Below, in pieces: positions 1-9,310 of a stretch of 32,105 nt of DNA. The notes beneath the pieces are model-generated. The model did not search any database and had not been told where the DNA came from. It worked only from the letters and a program-made list of their open reading frames with translations. Positions within the stretch are counted from its first letter, which is position 1, and every line of letters starts with the position of its first letter. Origin of the DNA: an uncultured Pelagibacteraceae bacterium (GTDB taxonomy: Bacteria > Pseudomonadota > Alphaproteobacteria > Pelagibacterales > Pelagibacteraceae); the NCBI GenBank assembly GCA_902603475.1, contig CACKUZ010000009.1, positions 1-32,105 of the forward strand, written 5' to 3'. Position numbers and translations under genes: made by a program.

Positions 1-849
1 GTAAGTTGCCCAATGGAGCTTTCAACATACTTTAGAATTAACGCATCTAATACAGGACAATTTGAAAGAACATTAATTGTTGCTGATAAGGGAAGCTATG
101 TAAGTTATTTAGAAGGTTGTACAGCTCCAATGCGAGACGAAAATCAGTTGCATGCTGCAAATGTTGAATTAGTTGCCTTAGATGATGCAGAAATAAAATA
201 TTCTACAGTTCAGAATTGGTATCCTGGTGATAAAGATGGAAAAGGTGGAATTTACAATTTTGTTACGAAACGTGGTTTGTGTAAAGGAAAGAATTCAAAA
301 ATTTCTTGGACGCAAGTTGAAACTGGTTCTGCCATTACCTGGAAATATCCAAGTTGTATTTTGAAGGGTGATAATTCTGTAGGAGAATTTTACTCCATAG
401 CTATTACAAATAATCATCAAAAAGCAGATACTGGAACTAAAATGATACATTTAGGAAAAAACACTAAAAGCAAAATAATATCAAAAGGTATTAGCGCTGG
501 TTTTTCTGATATGACTTATAGAGGTTTAGTTGATATCTCATCAAAAGCCGCAAATTCCAATAATTATACTCAATGTGACTCTTTATTAATGGGTAACAAA
601 TGTGGGGCCCATACAGTTCCATATATTAAAAATAAAAATTCTAATTCCAATATTGCGCACGAAGCAACAACATCAAAGATCAGTGAAGAACAATTACATT
701 ACTGTCAACAAAGAGGCTTGAGCGCTGAAGAGGCTGTAGGATTAATTGTTAATGGTTTTTGCAAGGAGGTATTGCAACAATTACCAATGGAATTTGCTGT
801 TGAGGCTCAAAAACTAGTTGGTATTAGTTTAGAAGGTAGTGTGGGTTAA
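1..849 (+). CDS. sufB: SufB, Fe-S cluster assembly scaffold (5' truncated by window start; reading frame is open from base 1)
   Basis: Frame continues upstream of the first ATG ([53 protein letters not shown]...), characteristic SufB C-terminal half; followed by sufC. Confidence 0.95.
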   Translation, partial: VSCPMELSTYFRINASNTGQFERTLIVADKGSYVSYLEGCTAPMRDENQLHAANVELVALDDAEIKYSTVQNWYPGDKDGKGGIYNFVTKRGLCKGKNSKISWTQVETGSAITWKYPSCILKGDNSVGEFYSIAITNNHQKADTGTKMIHLGKNTKSKIISKGISAGFSDMTYRGLVDISSKAANSNNYTQCDSLLMGNKCGAHTVPYIKNKNSNSNIAHEATTSKISEEQLHYCQQRGLSAEEAVGLIVNGFCKEVLQQLPMEFAVEAQKLVGISLEGSVG

Positions 850-1583
850 TGTTAAAAATAAGTAAATTAAATGCAAAAATTGATAGCAAAGAAATTTTAA
901 AAGAGTTTTCTCTAGATATAAATCCAGGAGAGGTCCACGCTATTATGGGACCAAATGGATCTGGTAAAAGCACATTATCAAATATTTTGTCAGGCAAAAA
1001 AGGATACGAAGTTTCAGGAGAAGTACTTTTTGAGGAAAAAGATTTGTTTGAGCTTGAAACAGAGGAAAGAGCTCATAAAGGTATTTTCCTTGCCTTTCAA
1101 TATCCATTAGAAATCCCAGGCGTTAATACAAATATATTCCTAAAGACTTCATTAAATGCAGTAAGGAAAGCAAGGGGTGAGAAAGAACTTGATGCTATAG
1201 AATTTTTAAAATTAGTAAAGGAAAAATCTAAAGAACTAAAATTTGATGAAGAAAAATTAAATAGACAACTAAATGTCGGTTTTTCAGGTGGAGAGAAAAA
1301 GAAAAATGAAATTTTGCAAATGTCATTATTAGCTCCTAAATTATCAATTTTAGATGAAACAGATTCAGGTCTAGATATTGATGCACTTAAAATTGTAGCG
1401 GATGGAGTAAATACATTAAGGAATAATAAAAATTCGTTTTTGATAATTACACATTACCAGAGATTACTTGATTATATCAAACCAGATTTTGTACATGTTT
1501 TAATGGATGGAAAAATTGTAAAATCAGGTGGAGCGGAATTAGCTTTGGAATTAGAAAAAAAGGGGTATGAAAATTTTCATTAG
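849..1583 (+). CDS. sufC: SufC, Fe-S assembly ATPase
   Basis: Walker A GPNGSGKST, signature GFSGGEKKKNEILQ, ILDETDSGLDIDAL; overlaps sufB stop (TAATG). Confidence 0.97.
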   Translation: MLKISKLNAKIDSKEILKEFSLDINPGEVHAIMGPNGSGKSTLSNILSGKKGYEVSGEVLFEEKDLFELETEERAHKGIFLAFQYPLEIPGVNTNIFLKTSLNAVRKARGEKELDAIEFLKLVKEKSKELKFDEEKLNRQLNVGFSGGEKKKNEILQMSLLAPKLSILDETDSGLDIDALKIVADGVNTLRNNKNSFLIITHYQRLLDYIKPDFVHVLMDGKIVKSGGAELALELEKKGYENFH

Positions 1584-2831
1584 ATGAAAGAGCAATTACA
1601 AAAAGACTTTGACAATACTATTAAGAATTTGACTTTATCTCAAAAAGATATTGAAATAAAAAAATTTTATTTAGATAATTTTATAAATAAAGGTTTTCCA
1701 AACAGACGAGAGGAGGATTGGAAATTTTATGATCTTAATCAAATAATAAATAGAAATATTGGAGAGTTAAGTTTTTATAGTGACTATGCTTCCACCAATA
1801 AGGTTGATACTTCTGTATTCGTTGATGGTCTGGAGCACAATAAAATAGTATTTATCAATGGAAGAATAGAAAAAATAGATTTTGATTATGAAAAAAAAGA
1901 CCAAATAGAAATAATTGATCAGTCGGAAACTATTAATAAATTCAATAATAATAGCTCTTTATCTGACTTAAATAGTGCCTTTACCAACAAGTCTTTTAAA
2001 ATAGTGGTTAAAGAGGGTTATCAATTAAAAAAGCCTCTTATTATCTATCATACAACCAACTCTAAAATCTGGTCTAAAAATATTAATTTAAGATTAAATT
2101 TTGAATTATATGAGAATAGTTCATTAAGATTAATTGATTTATTCAGGGACACTTCAGAAAAAAATTTTATAAATATTTTTTACAACTTTGATTTAAAAGA
2201 AAACTCTGTTTTAAAAAATTACAAAGTAGATAAATTTGAAAATAAAAATATTAAGTATTCATTTAATAATATTGAGCAAGATAAAAATAGTATTTCAGAA
2301 ACATTTATTTTGTCTTCAGGATCAAATTTTTGTAAGAATGAAATTAATTGTAACTTAAATGGAGAATATTCATCGGCTTTTGTAAATGGTATTTTTTCTA
2401 TAAACAACAATAAACATCATGAAATCAGAACAATAATCAACCACTTAACTGAAAATACGAAAAGCTATCAACTTATAAAAAGTGTTTTAGAAGATAGCTC
2501 TAGATCAGTTTATCAAGGAAAAATATTTGTTAACTCTAAAGCTCAAAAAACAGATGGATATCAACTGAGTAAAGCAATATTGTTAAATAAAGAGTCCGAG
2601 TTCAATGCTAAACCAGAGTTAGAAATTTATGCAGATGATGTAAAATGTTCGCACGGTTCTGCATCAGGTAGTCTTAATGAGGACTCGATATTTTATTTAA
2701 TGTCTAGAGGATTAAATTATCAACAGTCAAGAGAACTTTTGATAAATGGTTTTCTGTTAGATGTTGTTGAAAAAATTACTGACCCTGAGGTAAAAAATTT
2801 GATTAAAAATATGATTGGAATTAAGGAATGA
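1584..2831 (+). CDS. sufD: SufD, Fe-S assembly protein
   Basis: C-terminal CSHGSASGSLNEDSIFYLMSRGLNYQQSRELLINGFL typical of SufD; position after sufC. Confidence 0.93.
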   Translation: MKEQLQKDFDNTIKNLTLSQKDIEIKKFYLDNFINKGFPNRREEDWKFYDLNQIINRNIGELSFYSDYASTNKVDTSVFVDGLEHNKIVFINGRIEKIDFDYEKKDQIEIIDQSETINKFNNNSSLSDLNSAFTNKSFKIVVKEGYQLKKPLIIYHTTNSKIWSKNINLRLNFELYENSSLRLIDLFRDTSEKNFINIFYNFDLKENSVLKNYKVDKFENKNIKYSFNNIEQDKNSISETFILSSGSNFCKNEINCNLNGEYSSAFVNGIFSINNNKHHEIRTIINHLTENTKSYQLIKSVLEDSSRSVYQGKIFVNSKAQKTDGYQLSKAILLNKESEFNAKPELEIYADDVKCSHGSASGSLNEDSIFYLMSRGLNYQQSRELLINGFLLDVVEKITDPEVKNLIKNMIGIKE

Positions 2832-4048
2832 AAATAGAGAACATAAAGGATGAGTTTCCAATATTTGATGAAAAAATTCAAAATAATGATTTAGTTTATT
2901 TAGATAGCGCCAACTCATCACAAAAACCAAAAGTTGTAGCCGATAAAATAAATGAATTTTATACTAAACAATTTTCAAATGTTGGAAGAAGTGTTCATTA
3001 TTTAGCAGTTGCGGCGACAAACTTATATGAAAATACAAGGTCCTCTGTGCAAAAATACATCAATGCTAAAGATAAAAATGAAATAGTTTTTACCAAAGGA
3101 GCAACTGAAGCACTAAATTTAGTAGCCAATACCCTAGGGCAAAAATATCTGAACGAAGGCGATGAAATTTTAATTACAGAGCTTGAGCATCATTCAAATT
3201 ATGTGCCTTGGCATTTCTTGAGAAAATCAAAGAATATAAAAATTAATTTTGCAGAGGTAAATGAAGATGGAGATATTTCACTGGAGGATATTGAAAAAAA
3301 AATAACTTCTAAGACTAAAGTAATTGCCATTACTCATCTATCTAACGTGACGGGAGCAATATTGCCTGTTAAAGAAATAACAGATCTTGCCCACTCAAAG
3401 GGAATAATAGTAGTCATTGATGGTTGTCAGGGAGCTCCTCATCTTAAATTGGATATGCAAGACTTAGATTGTGATTTTTATGCAATATCATGCCATAAAA
3501 TGTATGGGCCTACTGGACTTGGTGTTTTGTATGGTAAAAAGAAGTGGTTAGAAGAACTGCCACCCTATCAAGGTGGAGGTGGAATGATTAGAGAAGTCAA
3601 AAAAGATAAAATATCTTACGGTGATTTACCAAATAAATATGAGGCTGGTACTATGGCTACAGCTCAAGTTATTGCATTTGATCAGTCAATTAAGTTTATG
3701 GAGAGTATTGGTATAGAGAATATAATGAAACATGAAGCTGATTTAGTTGAGTATGGTCAAGAGCTTTTACAAAAAAATAATTCTGTTAAGTTAATTGGAA
3801 GTCCAAAAAACAAAGGGGGAGTTTTATCCTTCACATTGGAGGGTGTTCATCCACACGATATTGCAACAATACTTGATGAAGACGGTGTTGCAATAAGAGC
3901 AGGTCATCATTGCTGTCAAATATTACATGACAAATTAAATATACCTGCTAGTGCAAGAGCGTCAATTGGAATTTATAACACTAAAGATGACTTAGATAAG
4001 TTAAATGACTCTATTAATAACTGTAAAAAAATATTTAATTTAAAATGA
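2828..4048 (+). CDS. sufS: SufS cysteine desulfurase
   Basis: PLP Lys motif SCHKMYGPTGLGVLYGK, RAGHHCCQ active-site Cys; ATGA overlap with sufD. Confidence 0.96.
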   Translation: MKIENIKDEFPIFDEKIQNNDLVYLDSANSSQKPKVVADKINEFYTKQFSNVGRSVHYLAVAATNLYENTRSSVQKYINAKDKNEIVFTKGATEALNLVANTLGQKYLNEGDEILITELEHHSNYVPWHFLRKSKNIKINFAEVNEDGDISLEDIEKKITSKTKVIAITHLSNVTGAILPVKEITDLAHSKGIIVVIDGCQGAPHLKLDMQDLDCDFYAISCHKMYGPTGLGVLYGKKKWLEELPPYQGGGGMIREVKKDKISYGDLPNKYEAGTMATAQVIAFDQSIKFMESIGIENIMKHEADLVEYGQELLQKNNSVKLIGSPKNKGGVLSFTLEGVHPHDIATILDEDGVAIRAGHHCCQILHDKLNIPASARASIGIYNTKDDLDKLNDSINNCKKIFNLK

Positions 4049-4509
4049 ACTTAAAAGAACTTTATCAAGAAATTATTTTAGAACATGGAAAAAATCCAAG
4101 GAATCTTGGAAAAGTACATGAGTTTAATAAAGATGCAAAAGGTCATAACCCTTTATGTGGAGACAATGTTCATATTTATCTTAAATTAAATGGACAAAAA
4201 ATAGTTGAGGATATTTCATTTGAGGGAAGTGGATGTGCTATTTCAGTGGCATCAGCTTCAATCATGACAGATTTAATTAAAGGCAAAAATGAACACGAGG
4301 CTAAAGAGATAGTTGAAGACTTTTTAGGAATGATAAAAGAAAATCCAGACTTAAAATCAGAATACTTAAAAGACGACGAAAAAACTAAATTAATGTGTTT
4401 ATCTGGTGTTAAACAATATCCAATGAGAGTTAAGTGCGCAACATTATCGTGGCACACTCTTACATCAGCAATGGATAATTCAAAAGAAATCACTAAAACC
4501 GAGTCGTAA
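4045..4509 (+). CDS. sufU: SufU-type scaffold/sulfurtransferase
   Basis: HNPLCGDNVHIYLKLNG, FEGSGCAISVASASIM, RVKCATLSWHTL cysteine motifs; overlaps sufS. Confidence 0.93.
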   Translation: MNLKELYQEIILEHGKNPRNLGKVHEFNKDAKGHNPLCGDNVHIYLKLNGQKIVEDISFEGSGCAISVASASIMTDLIKGKNEHEAKEIVEDFLGMIKENPDLKSEYLKDDEKTKLMCLSGVKQYPMRVKCATLSWHTLTSAMDNSKEITKTES

Positions 4510-4513
4510 CTTT

Positions 4514-4810
4514 ATGGAATTAAAAGAAAAAGTAATTGAAGAAATAAAAAAAATTTATGATCCTGAAATACCAGTAAATATTTACGAACTTGGATTAATA
4601 TATGATATTGCGGTAGACAAAAAAAATATTAGTGTAAAAATGACACTTACCACTCCAAATTGTCCAGTAGCTGAAAGTTTGCCTAAAGAAGTTAAAGATA
4701 GTATTATGCAATTAGAAGAAGTTGACAAAGTAGATTTAGATTTAGTTTGGGAACCACCATGGGATAAATCTATGATGTCAGAAGCAGCAAAATTAGAATT
4801 AAACTTATGA
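4514..4810 (+). CDS. sufT: SufT/MIP18-family (DUF59) Fe-S assembly protein
   Basis: YDPEIPVNIYELGLIYD, TTPNCPVAESLP, VWEPPWDKSMMSEAAKLEL; located in suf operon. Confidence 0.9.
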   Translation: MELKEKVIEEIKKIYDPEIPVNIYELGLIYDIAVDKKNISVKMTLTTPNCPVAESLPKEVKDSIMQLEEVDKVDLDLVWEPPWDKSMMSEAAKLELNL

Positions 4811-5142
4811 CGAAACAAGTTATATCATTAAGCGATCAAGCAGCAAACAGGATAAAAGAAATTATGTCTTCAGCTGAAAATGGATCTATTGGTGTTAGAG
4901 TTGGTGTAAAATCAGGTGGATGCGCAGGAATGTCTTATATTATGGAATACACAAAGGAAATTAATCCTAATGATGAGGTTATTGAGGATAAGGGAGTAAA
5001 AGTGTTTATTGACCCAGCAGCTGTAATGTATCTTTTTGGAACTGAAATGGATTATAAAAAAGAGCAATTTTCCTCTCAATTTGTGTTTAATAACCCTAAT
5101 GAAACTGAAAGATGCGGTTGCGGAGAGTCTTTTAAAGTTTAA
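4807..5142 (+). CDS. sufA: A-type Fe-S carrier (SufA/ErpA family)
   Basis: VGVKSGGCAGMSYIMEY and C-terminal ERCGCGESF; overlaps sufT stop. Confidence 0.93.
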   Translation: MTKQVISLSDQAANRIKEIMSSAENGSIGVRVGVKSGGCAGMSYIMEYTKEINPNDEVIEDKGVKVFIDPAAVMYLFGTEMDYKKEQFSSQFVFNNPNETERCGCGESFKV

Positions 5143-5280
5143 TTATTGGTAATAAGAAATAAACCAATATTGGCCTCTTTTATTCATAGAATAAGTTTTA
5201 TTTTTTCTACGCTTAGGTTTTCTAATTTCAGGCTTATTATAACCAATAATATTTTTTAATGTTGATATGATCTTTGTCAT
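5143..5280 (-). CDS. Putative 45-aa basic small protein MTKIISTLKNIIGYNKPEIRKPKRRKNKTYSMNKRGQYWFISYYQ
   Basis: Intact ATG-to-TAA ORF read by hand on the minus strand, filling most of the only sizeable gap between sufA and glnA; below the 60-aa cut-off of the supplied track. Confidence 0.45.
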   Translation of the reverse strand: MTKIISTLKNIIGYNKPEIRKPKRRKNKTYSMNKRGQYWFISYYQ

Positions 5281-5318
5281 ACCTTTTCATAACAAAAATA
5301 AATGAAATTAGAATTCGA

Positions 5319-5357
5319 ATATGGGAATACCTGCTATTACTGCAGGTAATCCCATAT
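5319..5357 (-). terminator. Stem-loop just downstream of glnA; possible terminator
   Basis: atatgggaatacctgc / gcaggtaatcccatat: 16-nt arms with one mismatch, 7-nt loop; no strong U-run follows on the minus strand. Confidence 0.55.
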
Positions 5358-5368
5358 AATTAAGCTTT

Positions 5369-6775
5369 TTAACAGCTATAATACATGTCAAATTCAATAG
5401 GATGCGGCGTATGTTCAAAATTGTGAATTTCCTCATATTTAAGTTCAATATACGCATCTATTTGATCATCAGTAAATACATTGCCTTTAGTTAAGAAACT
5501 TCTATCTTTATCCAAAGCTTCCATTGCTTCTCTTAACGAACCGCAAACAGTTGGTACCTTCTTAACTTGCTTTTCTGATAAAGCGTAAAGGTCTTTGTCG
5601 AACGATTTACCTGGATCAATTTTATTTTTTATTCCATCAATACCAGCCATAAGCATAGAAGCAAATGTTAAGTATGGATTTCCTGAAGCATCTGGGAATC
5701 TTATTTCACATCTTGCACCTTTTTTGCTTAATGTGATTGGAATTCTGCATGAAGCTGATCTATTTCTTGCAGAGTATGCAAGTAAAACAGGAGCCTCAAA
5801 TCCTGGAATTAATCTTTTATAACTATTTGTAGTAGCATTAGCAAATGCATTAATTGCCTTTGCATGCTTTAATACTCCACCAATATAATAAAGCGCAGTT
5901 TGAGATAATCCAGCATATTTGTTTCCAGAAAATACCGGAGTTTTCCCTTTCCAAATTGATTGGTGAGTATGCATTCCAGAACCATTATCTCCTTTAACTG
6001 GCTTAGGCATAAAAGTTGCAGTTTTTCCAAAAGAGTGAGAAACCATTTGAACTACATATTTATATAGCTGAACGTTGTCTGCTTGATTAACCAAAGTTCC
6101 AAATAACATTCCAAGTTCATGTTGACTTGGAGCAACTTCATGGTGGTGTTTTTCTACTGTAATCCCAACATCCCTTAGTCCTTTAAGATATTCACCTCTC
6201 ATATCTTGTGCACTATCTACTGGTGGCACAGGAAAATATCCTCCTTTTACTCCAGGTCTATGACCCATGTTTCCATTATCATAAGATTTTCCAGAGTTAT
6301 AAGGACCTTCTGAACTATCAATTGAAAAACTTGTTTCGTTCATATCGTTTTTAATTCTTACGTCGTCAAAAACAAAAAACTCAGGCTCTGGACCAAAATA
6401 AGCTGTATCTCCAATTCCTGTTTTCTTTAAATAAGCTTCAGCTTTTTTTGCAATTCCTCTAGGATCTCTTTCATATGGATCTCTCTTAACAGCATCTAAA
6501 ATATCACAAAATAAAATTAAAGTATTATGAGATGTATAAGGATCTATTACTTTTCTACTTAAATCAGGCTTTAATATCATGTCAGATTCATTAATTGCTT
6601 TCCATCCTGCAATTGACGATCCATCAAAAAATACACCGTCATTTAACATTCCTTCATCTACAATAGTTGTATCCATTGTTAAATGTTGAAGTTTTCCCCT
6701 TGGGTCCGTAAATCTAAGATCTACAAACTCAATATTCTTTGACTTCATTAATTTTAGTACGTCCTTAGCGCTCAT
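5369..6775 (-). CDS. glnA: Glutamine synthetase type I
   Basis: FFDGSSIAGWKAINESDM, GPEPEFFVFDDVR, HHHEVAPSQHELG, GSGMHTHQSIW, RNRSASCRIP; AGGAG Shine-Dalgarno upstream of ATG on minus strand. Confidence 0.98.
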   Translation of the reverse strand: MSAKDVLKLMKSKNIEFVDLRFTDPRGKLQHLTMDTTIVDEGMLNDGVFFDGSSIAGWKAINESDMILKPDLSRKVIDPYTSHNTLILFCDILDAVKRDPYERDPRGIAKKAEAYLKKTGIGDTAYFGPEPEFFVFDDVRIKNDMNETSFSIDSSEGPYNSGKSYDNGNMGHRPGVKGGYFPVPPVDSAQDMRGEYLKGLRDVGITVEKHHHEVAPSQHELGMLFGTLVNQADNVQLYKYVVQMVSHSFGKTATFMPKPVKGDNGSGMHTHQSIWKGKTPVFSGNKYAGLSQTALYYIGGVLKHAKAINAFANATTNSYKRLIPGFEAPVLLAYSARNRSASCRIPITLSKKGARCEIRFPDASGNPYLTFASMLMAGIDGIKNKIDPGKSFDKDLYALSEKQVKKVPTVCGSLREAMEALDKDRSFLTKGNVFTDDQIDAYIELKYEEIHNFEHTPHPIEFDMYYSC

Positions 6776-6916
6776 ATTATCTCCTATAATTTTTTAATTT
6801 TCTTATCAGTTAAGAAAAGATAAATAATGCCTATTAAATAGATATCACTTATGCTTTTTTTACATGTATATTAACCTTAAAAAATTAGAATTTTCAATCA
6901 ATCCTAAGTTGCAATA

Positions 6917-7396
6917 ATGACTTTATTAAATAAAGAACCAGTTAAAAGAGCTGAAAAAGCATTAAAAGAATTCGATGAAACTTTATCAGTCAAAGAATTA
7001 GAAAATACAGCAAGAACTGCTCTTGACGCAGCAAAATCTTTAAATTGTGAAGTAGGGGCAATTGTAAAAAGTTTACTTTTTAAAAATGGTGATAATTATT
7101 TTTTATGTTTGGTCTCTGGTGACAAAAGATGTTCATTAAACAAATTAAAAAATTTTTTTAATAGTAAAGATTTAAGCATGGCATCACCGAATGATGTGAA
7201 AGAACAAACTGGATATACAATAGGAGGAGTTTCACCTATAGGTCATAAAAAAAGTTTACAGATATTAGTTGATAGATCCTTAAATAGGTTTAAGCATTTA
7301 TATGCAGCAGCAGGACATCCAAACTGTATTTTTAAAATTAATTTTGATGATCTTATTAAAATAACAAATGGATCAATAGAAGACGTAATTGAATGA
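6917..7396 (+). CDS. YbaK/EbsC-type aminoacyl-tRNA deacylase
   Basis: GAIVKSLLFKNGDNYFLCLVSGDKRCSLNKL...GYTIGGVSPIGHKK...YAAAGHPNCIFKI motifs of YbaK family. Confidence 0.88.
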   Translation: MTLLNKEPVKRAEKALKEFDETLSVKELENTARTALDAAKSLNCEVGAIVKSLLFKNGDNYFLCLVSGDKRCSLNKLKNFFNSKDLSMASPNDVKEQTGYTIGGVSPIGHKKSLQILVDRSLNRFKHLYAAAGHPNCIFKINFDDLIKITNGSIEDVIE

Positions 7397-8286
7397 AATC
7401 TCCAAACGCTACTGATTATTTCATTCTTACTTTTTTAGCTTTGCTTTGGGCTTCAGCTTTTTTTAATATTAAAATTGCAACATATTCCTATGGACCAATA
7501 ACAATAGCTTTTCTAAGAATTTTTTTTGGAATGATACCATTATTATTAATTTGTTATTTCAAAAAAATAAAAATTGAGGCGTTTTCTAAAGATTGGAAAT
7601 GGTTTGCAGCAATTGGTATCATTAATTTAGTTATACCTTTTTTCCTAATAGCATACGGGGTTCAGAAAGTTCAAAGTAACTTAGCAGCAATTTTAATGTC
7701 AACTACACCTATAAGTGCAACAATACTTGCACATTTCTTTGCAGAAGGAGAGAAAATAAACATAATAAAAATATTCGGAATAGTATTAGGTTTTTCAGGA
7801 ATTGTTTATTTATTCTCAGAAAATTTACTTATAAATAGTGAAAATTTATTTTCTGCTCTAATGATTCTTTTGGGATCTACTTTTTATGTTATTGGAGGAA
7901 TTTTAACATTAAAAATTAGTAATAAGAAAAATGAAAATGTAACTGCATCAATTCTTATTTGGGGTGTTATAATTGTTTGTCCAATATCACTAATAATTGA
8001 GCAACCTTGGAATTTAAATCCATCATTTGAGTCTACATTATCTCTAATTTATCTTGGTATTTTTCCAACTGGGATAGCATGGTTATTAAGATTTATGATT
8101 TTAAAGAAAAATGGCTTAGTTTTTCAAAGTCAGGTCGCTTATCTAATACCGATTTTTGGTGTTATTTTAGGATTTATTTTCCTAAACGAGTTAGTAACAC
8201 CTAAAATTTTAATAGCTTTATGTGCTGTTGTCTTAGGAATTTATTTTGTAAAAAAAGCAGGAGATAAAAAAATACAAAGTATATAA
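7393..8286 (+). CDS. EamA/DMT-superfamily transporter
   Basis: About 10 hydrophobic segments, two EamA repeats; ATGA overlap with preceding gene. Confidence 0.88.
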   Translation: MKSPNATDYFILTFLALLWASAFFNIKIATYSYGPITIAFLRIFFGMIPLLLICYFKKIKIEAFSKDWKWFAAIGIINLVIPFFLIAYGVQKVQSNLAAILMSTTPISATILAHFFAEGEKINIIKIFGIVLGFSGIVYLFSENLLINSENLFSALMILLGSTFYVIGGILTLKISNKKNENVTASILIWGVIIVCPISLIIEQPWNLNPSFESTLSLIYLGIFPTGIAWLLRFMILKKNGLVFQSQVAYLIPIFGVILGFIFLNELVTPKILIALCAVVLGIYFVKKAGDKKIQSI

Positions 8287-8293
8287 AAAATTT

Positions 8294-9310
8294 CTAATTT
8301 ATTTTTAATTTTTCAAATTTTTTTGACTTAACTGATTTTTGCGCAGCTTCTGCTAACATTATAGACTTTCTTCCATCCTCAAAAACAGCTCTAGGTTTTA
8401 TATTTTTTTTGCAAAAGTTTGCAAGGTCAGATAGTTGCAATCTAAAAGCTTCTGCATATCTCTCTATAAAAAAATGAAGGAGCGGGGATTTATTATTTGT
8501 TGAATTTTTTAAAAAGAGATTAGTTTCAGTATCTCTTTTATTATCAGATATCATCATTCCTTTTGTTCCAAAAAGTTCAACTCTTTGGTCATAACCAAAA
8601 CTACAATGTCTTGAATTAGTTATAATGCATTGCACTCCTTTTTTCGACTTAAGCACTGTTGTTGCAAGCTCATAGTCTTTTAATTTATTAAATCTTTGGT
8701 CTGATATGTTACTTCCAGTAGCAAATACTGATATAAATTCATCTGAACCCAAGTAATACCTTGCTAAATCAAAATCATGTATCATCATATCTTTAAAAAT
8801 ACCTCCAGAACCTTTTAAATAAGATAATGAAGGAGGAGCAGGGTCCCGACTAGTTATAATAATTTTTTCAAGTTTGCCTATTTTATTTTTTAATAAATTC
8901 TTTTTAAGTAAATTATGTCCAGGATCATATCTTCTATTAAAGCCTATTTGAACTTTAGGATTAAGTTTCTTAATTTTTGTTAATGATGAATTAATTTTTT
9001 TTAAATTTAAATCTAGTGGTTTTTCGCAAAAGATTATTTTTTTGTATTTTGCGCCCTTTTCAATAAATTTTAAATGTGTAGAAGTAGAGGAGGCTATAAA
9101 AATACATCTAATTTCATTATCTTTAAAAGCTATATCTGGATTGTTTATAGAAATAGAATTAAATTTTTTTGAAACTTTATTTGATAGATTTTTATTTAAA
9201 TCAAAAACATATTTCAATTCAAATTCACTATTTTTTCTTAAATTATTAGCATGCATCTGGCCAATTCTACCAAGGCCTAATAGAGCAGTTTTTATTTTAT
9301 TTTTACCCAT
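8294..9310 (-). CDS. iolG: Gfo/Idh/MocA oxidoreductase, inositol 2-dehydrogenase (IolG)-like
   Basis: GLGRIGQMHANNL, FCEKPLDLNL, GFNRRYDPGHNLLKK, GGIFKDMMIHDFDLARYYLG as in IolG. Confidence 0.82.
   Translation of the reverse strand: MGKNKIKTALLGLGRIGQMHANNLRKNSEFELKYVFDLNKNLSNKVSKKFNSISINNPDIAFKDNEIRCIFIASSTSTHLKFIEKGAKYKKIIFCEKPLDLNLKKINSSLTKIKKLNPKVQIGFNRRYDPGHNLLKKNLLKNKIGKLEKIIITSRDPAPPSLSYLKGSGGIFKDMMIHDFDLARYYLGSDEFISVFATGSNISDQRFNKLKDYELATTVLKSKKGVQCIITNSRHCSFGYDQRVELFGTKGMMISDNKRDTETNLFLKNSTNNKSPLLHFFIERYAEAFRLQLSDLANFCKKNIKPRAVFEDGRKSIMLAEAAQKSVKSKKFEKLKIN

Noticed and set aside
1575-1589. Inverted repeat tttcat-tag-atgaaa at the sufC/sufD junction
   Set aside because: Only 6 bp, AT-rich, 3-nt loop; expected by chance at this base composition
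5142-5250. Long-range inverted repeat attattggtaataag / cttattataaccaataat flanking part of the small ORF
   Set aside because: AT-rich, imperfect (3-nt bulge), 76-nt spacing; insufficient for a structured RNA call without covariation
6776-6916. Possible riboswitch upstream of glnA
   Set aside because: 141-bp divergent gap is AT-rich with a SD (AGGAG) but I could not build a convincing conserved structure; would need covariance-model search
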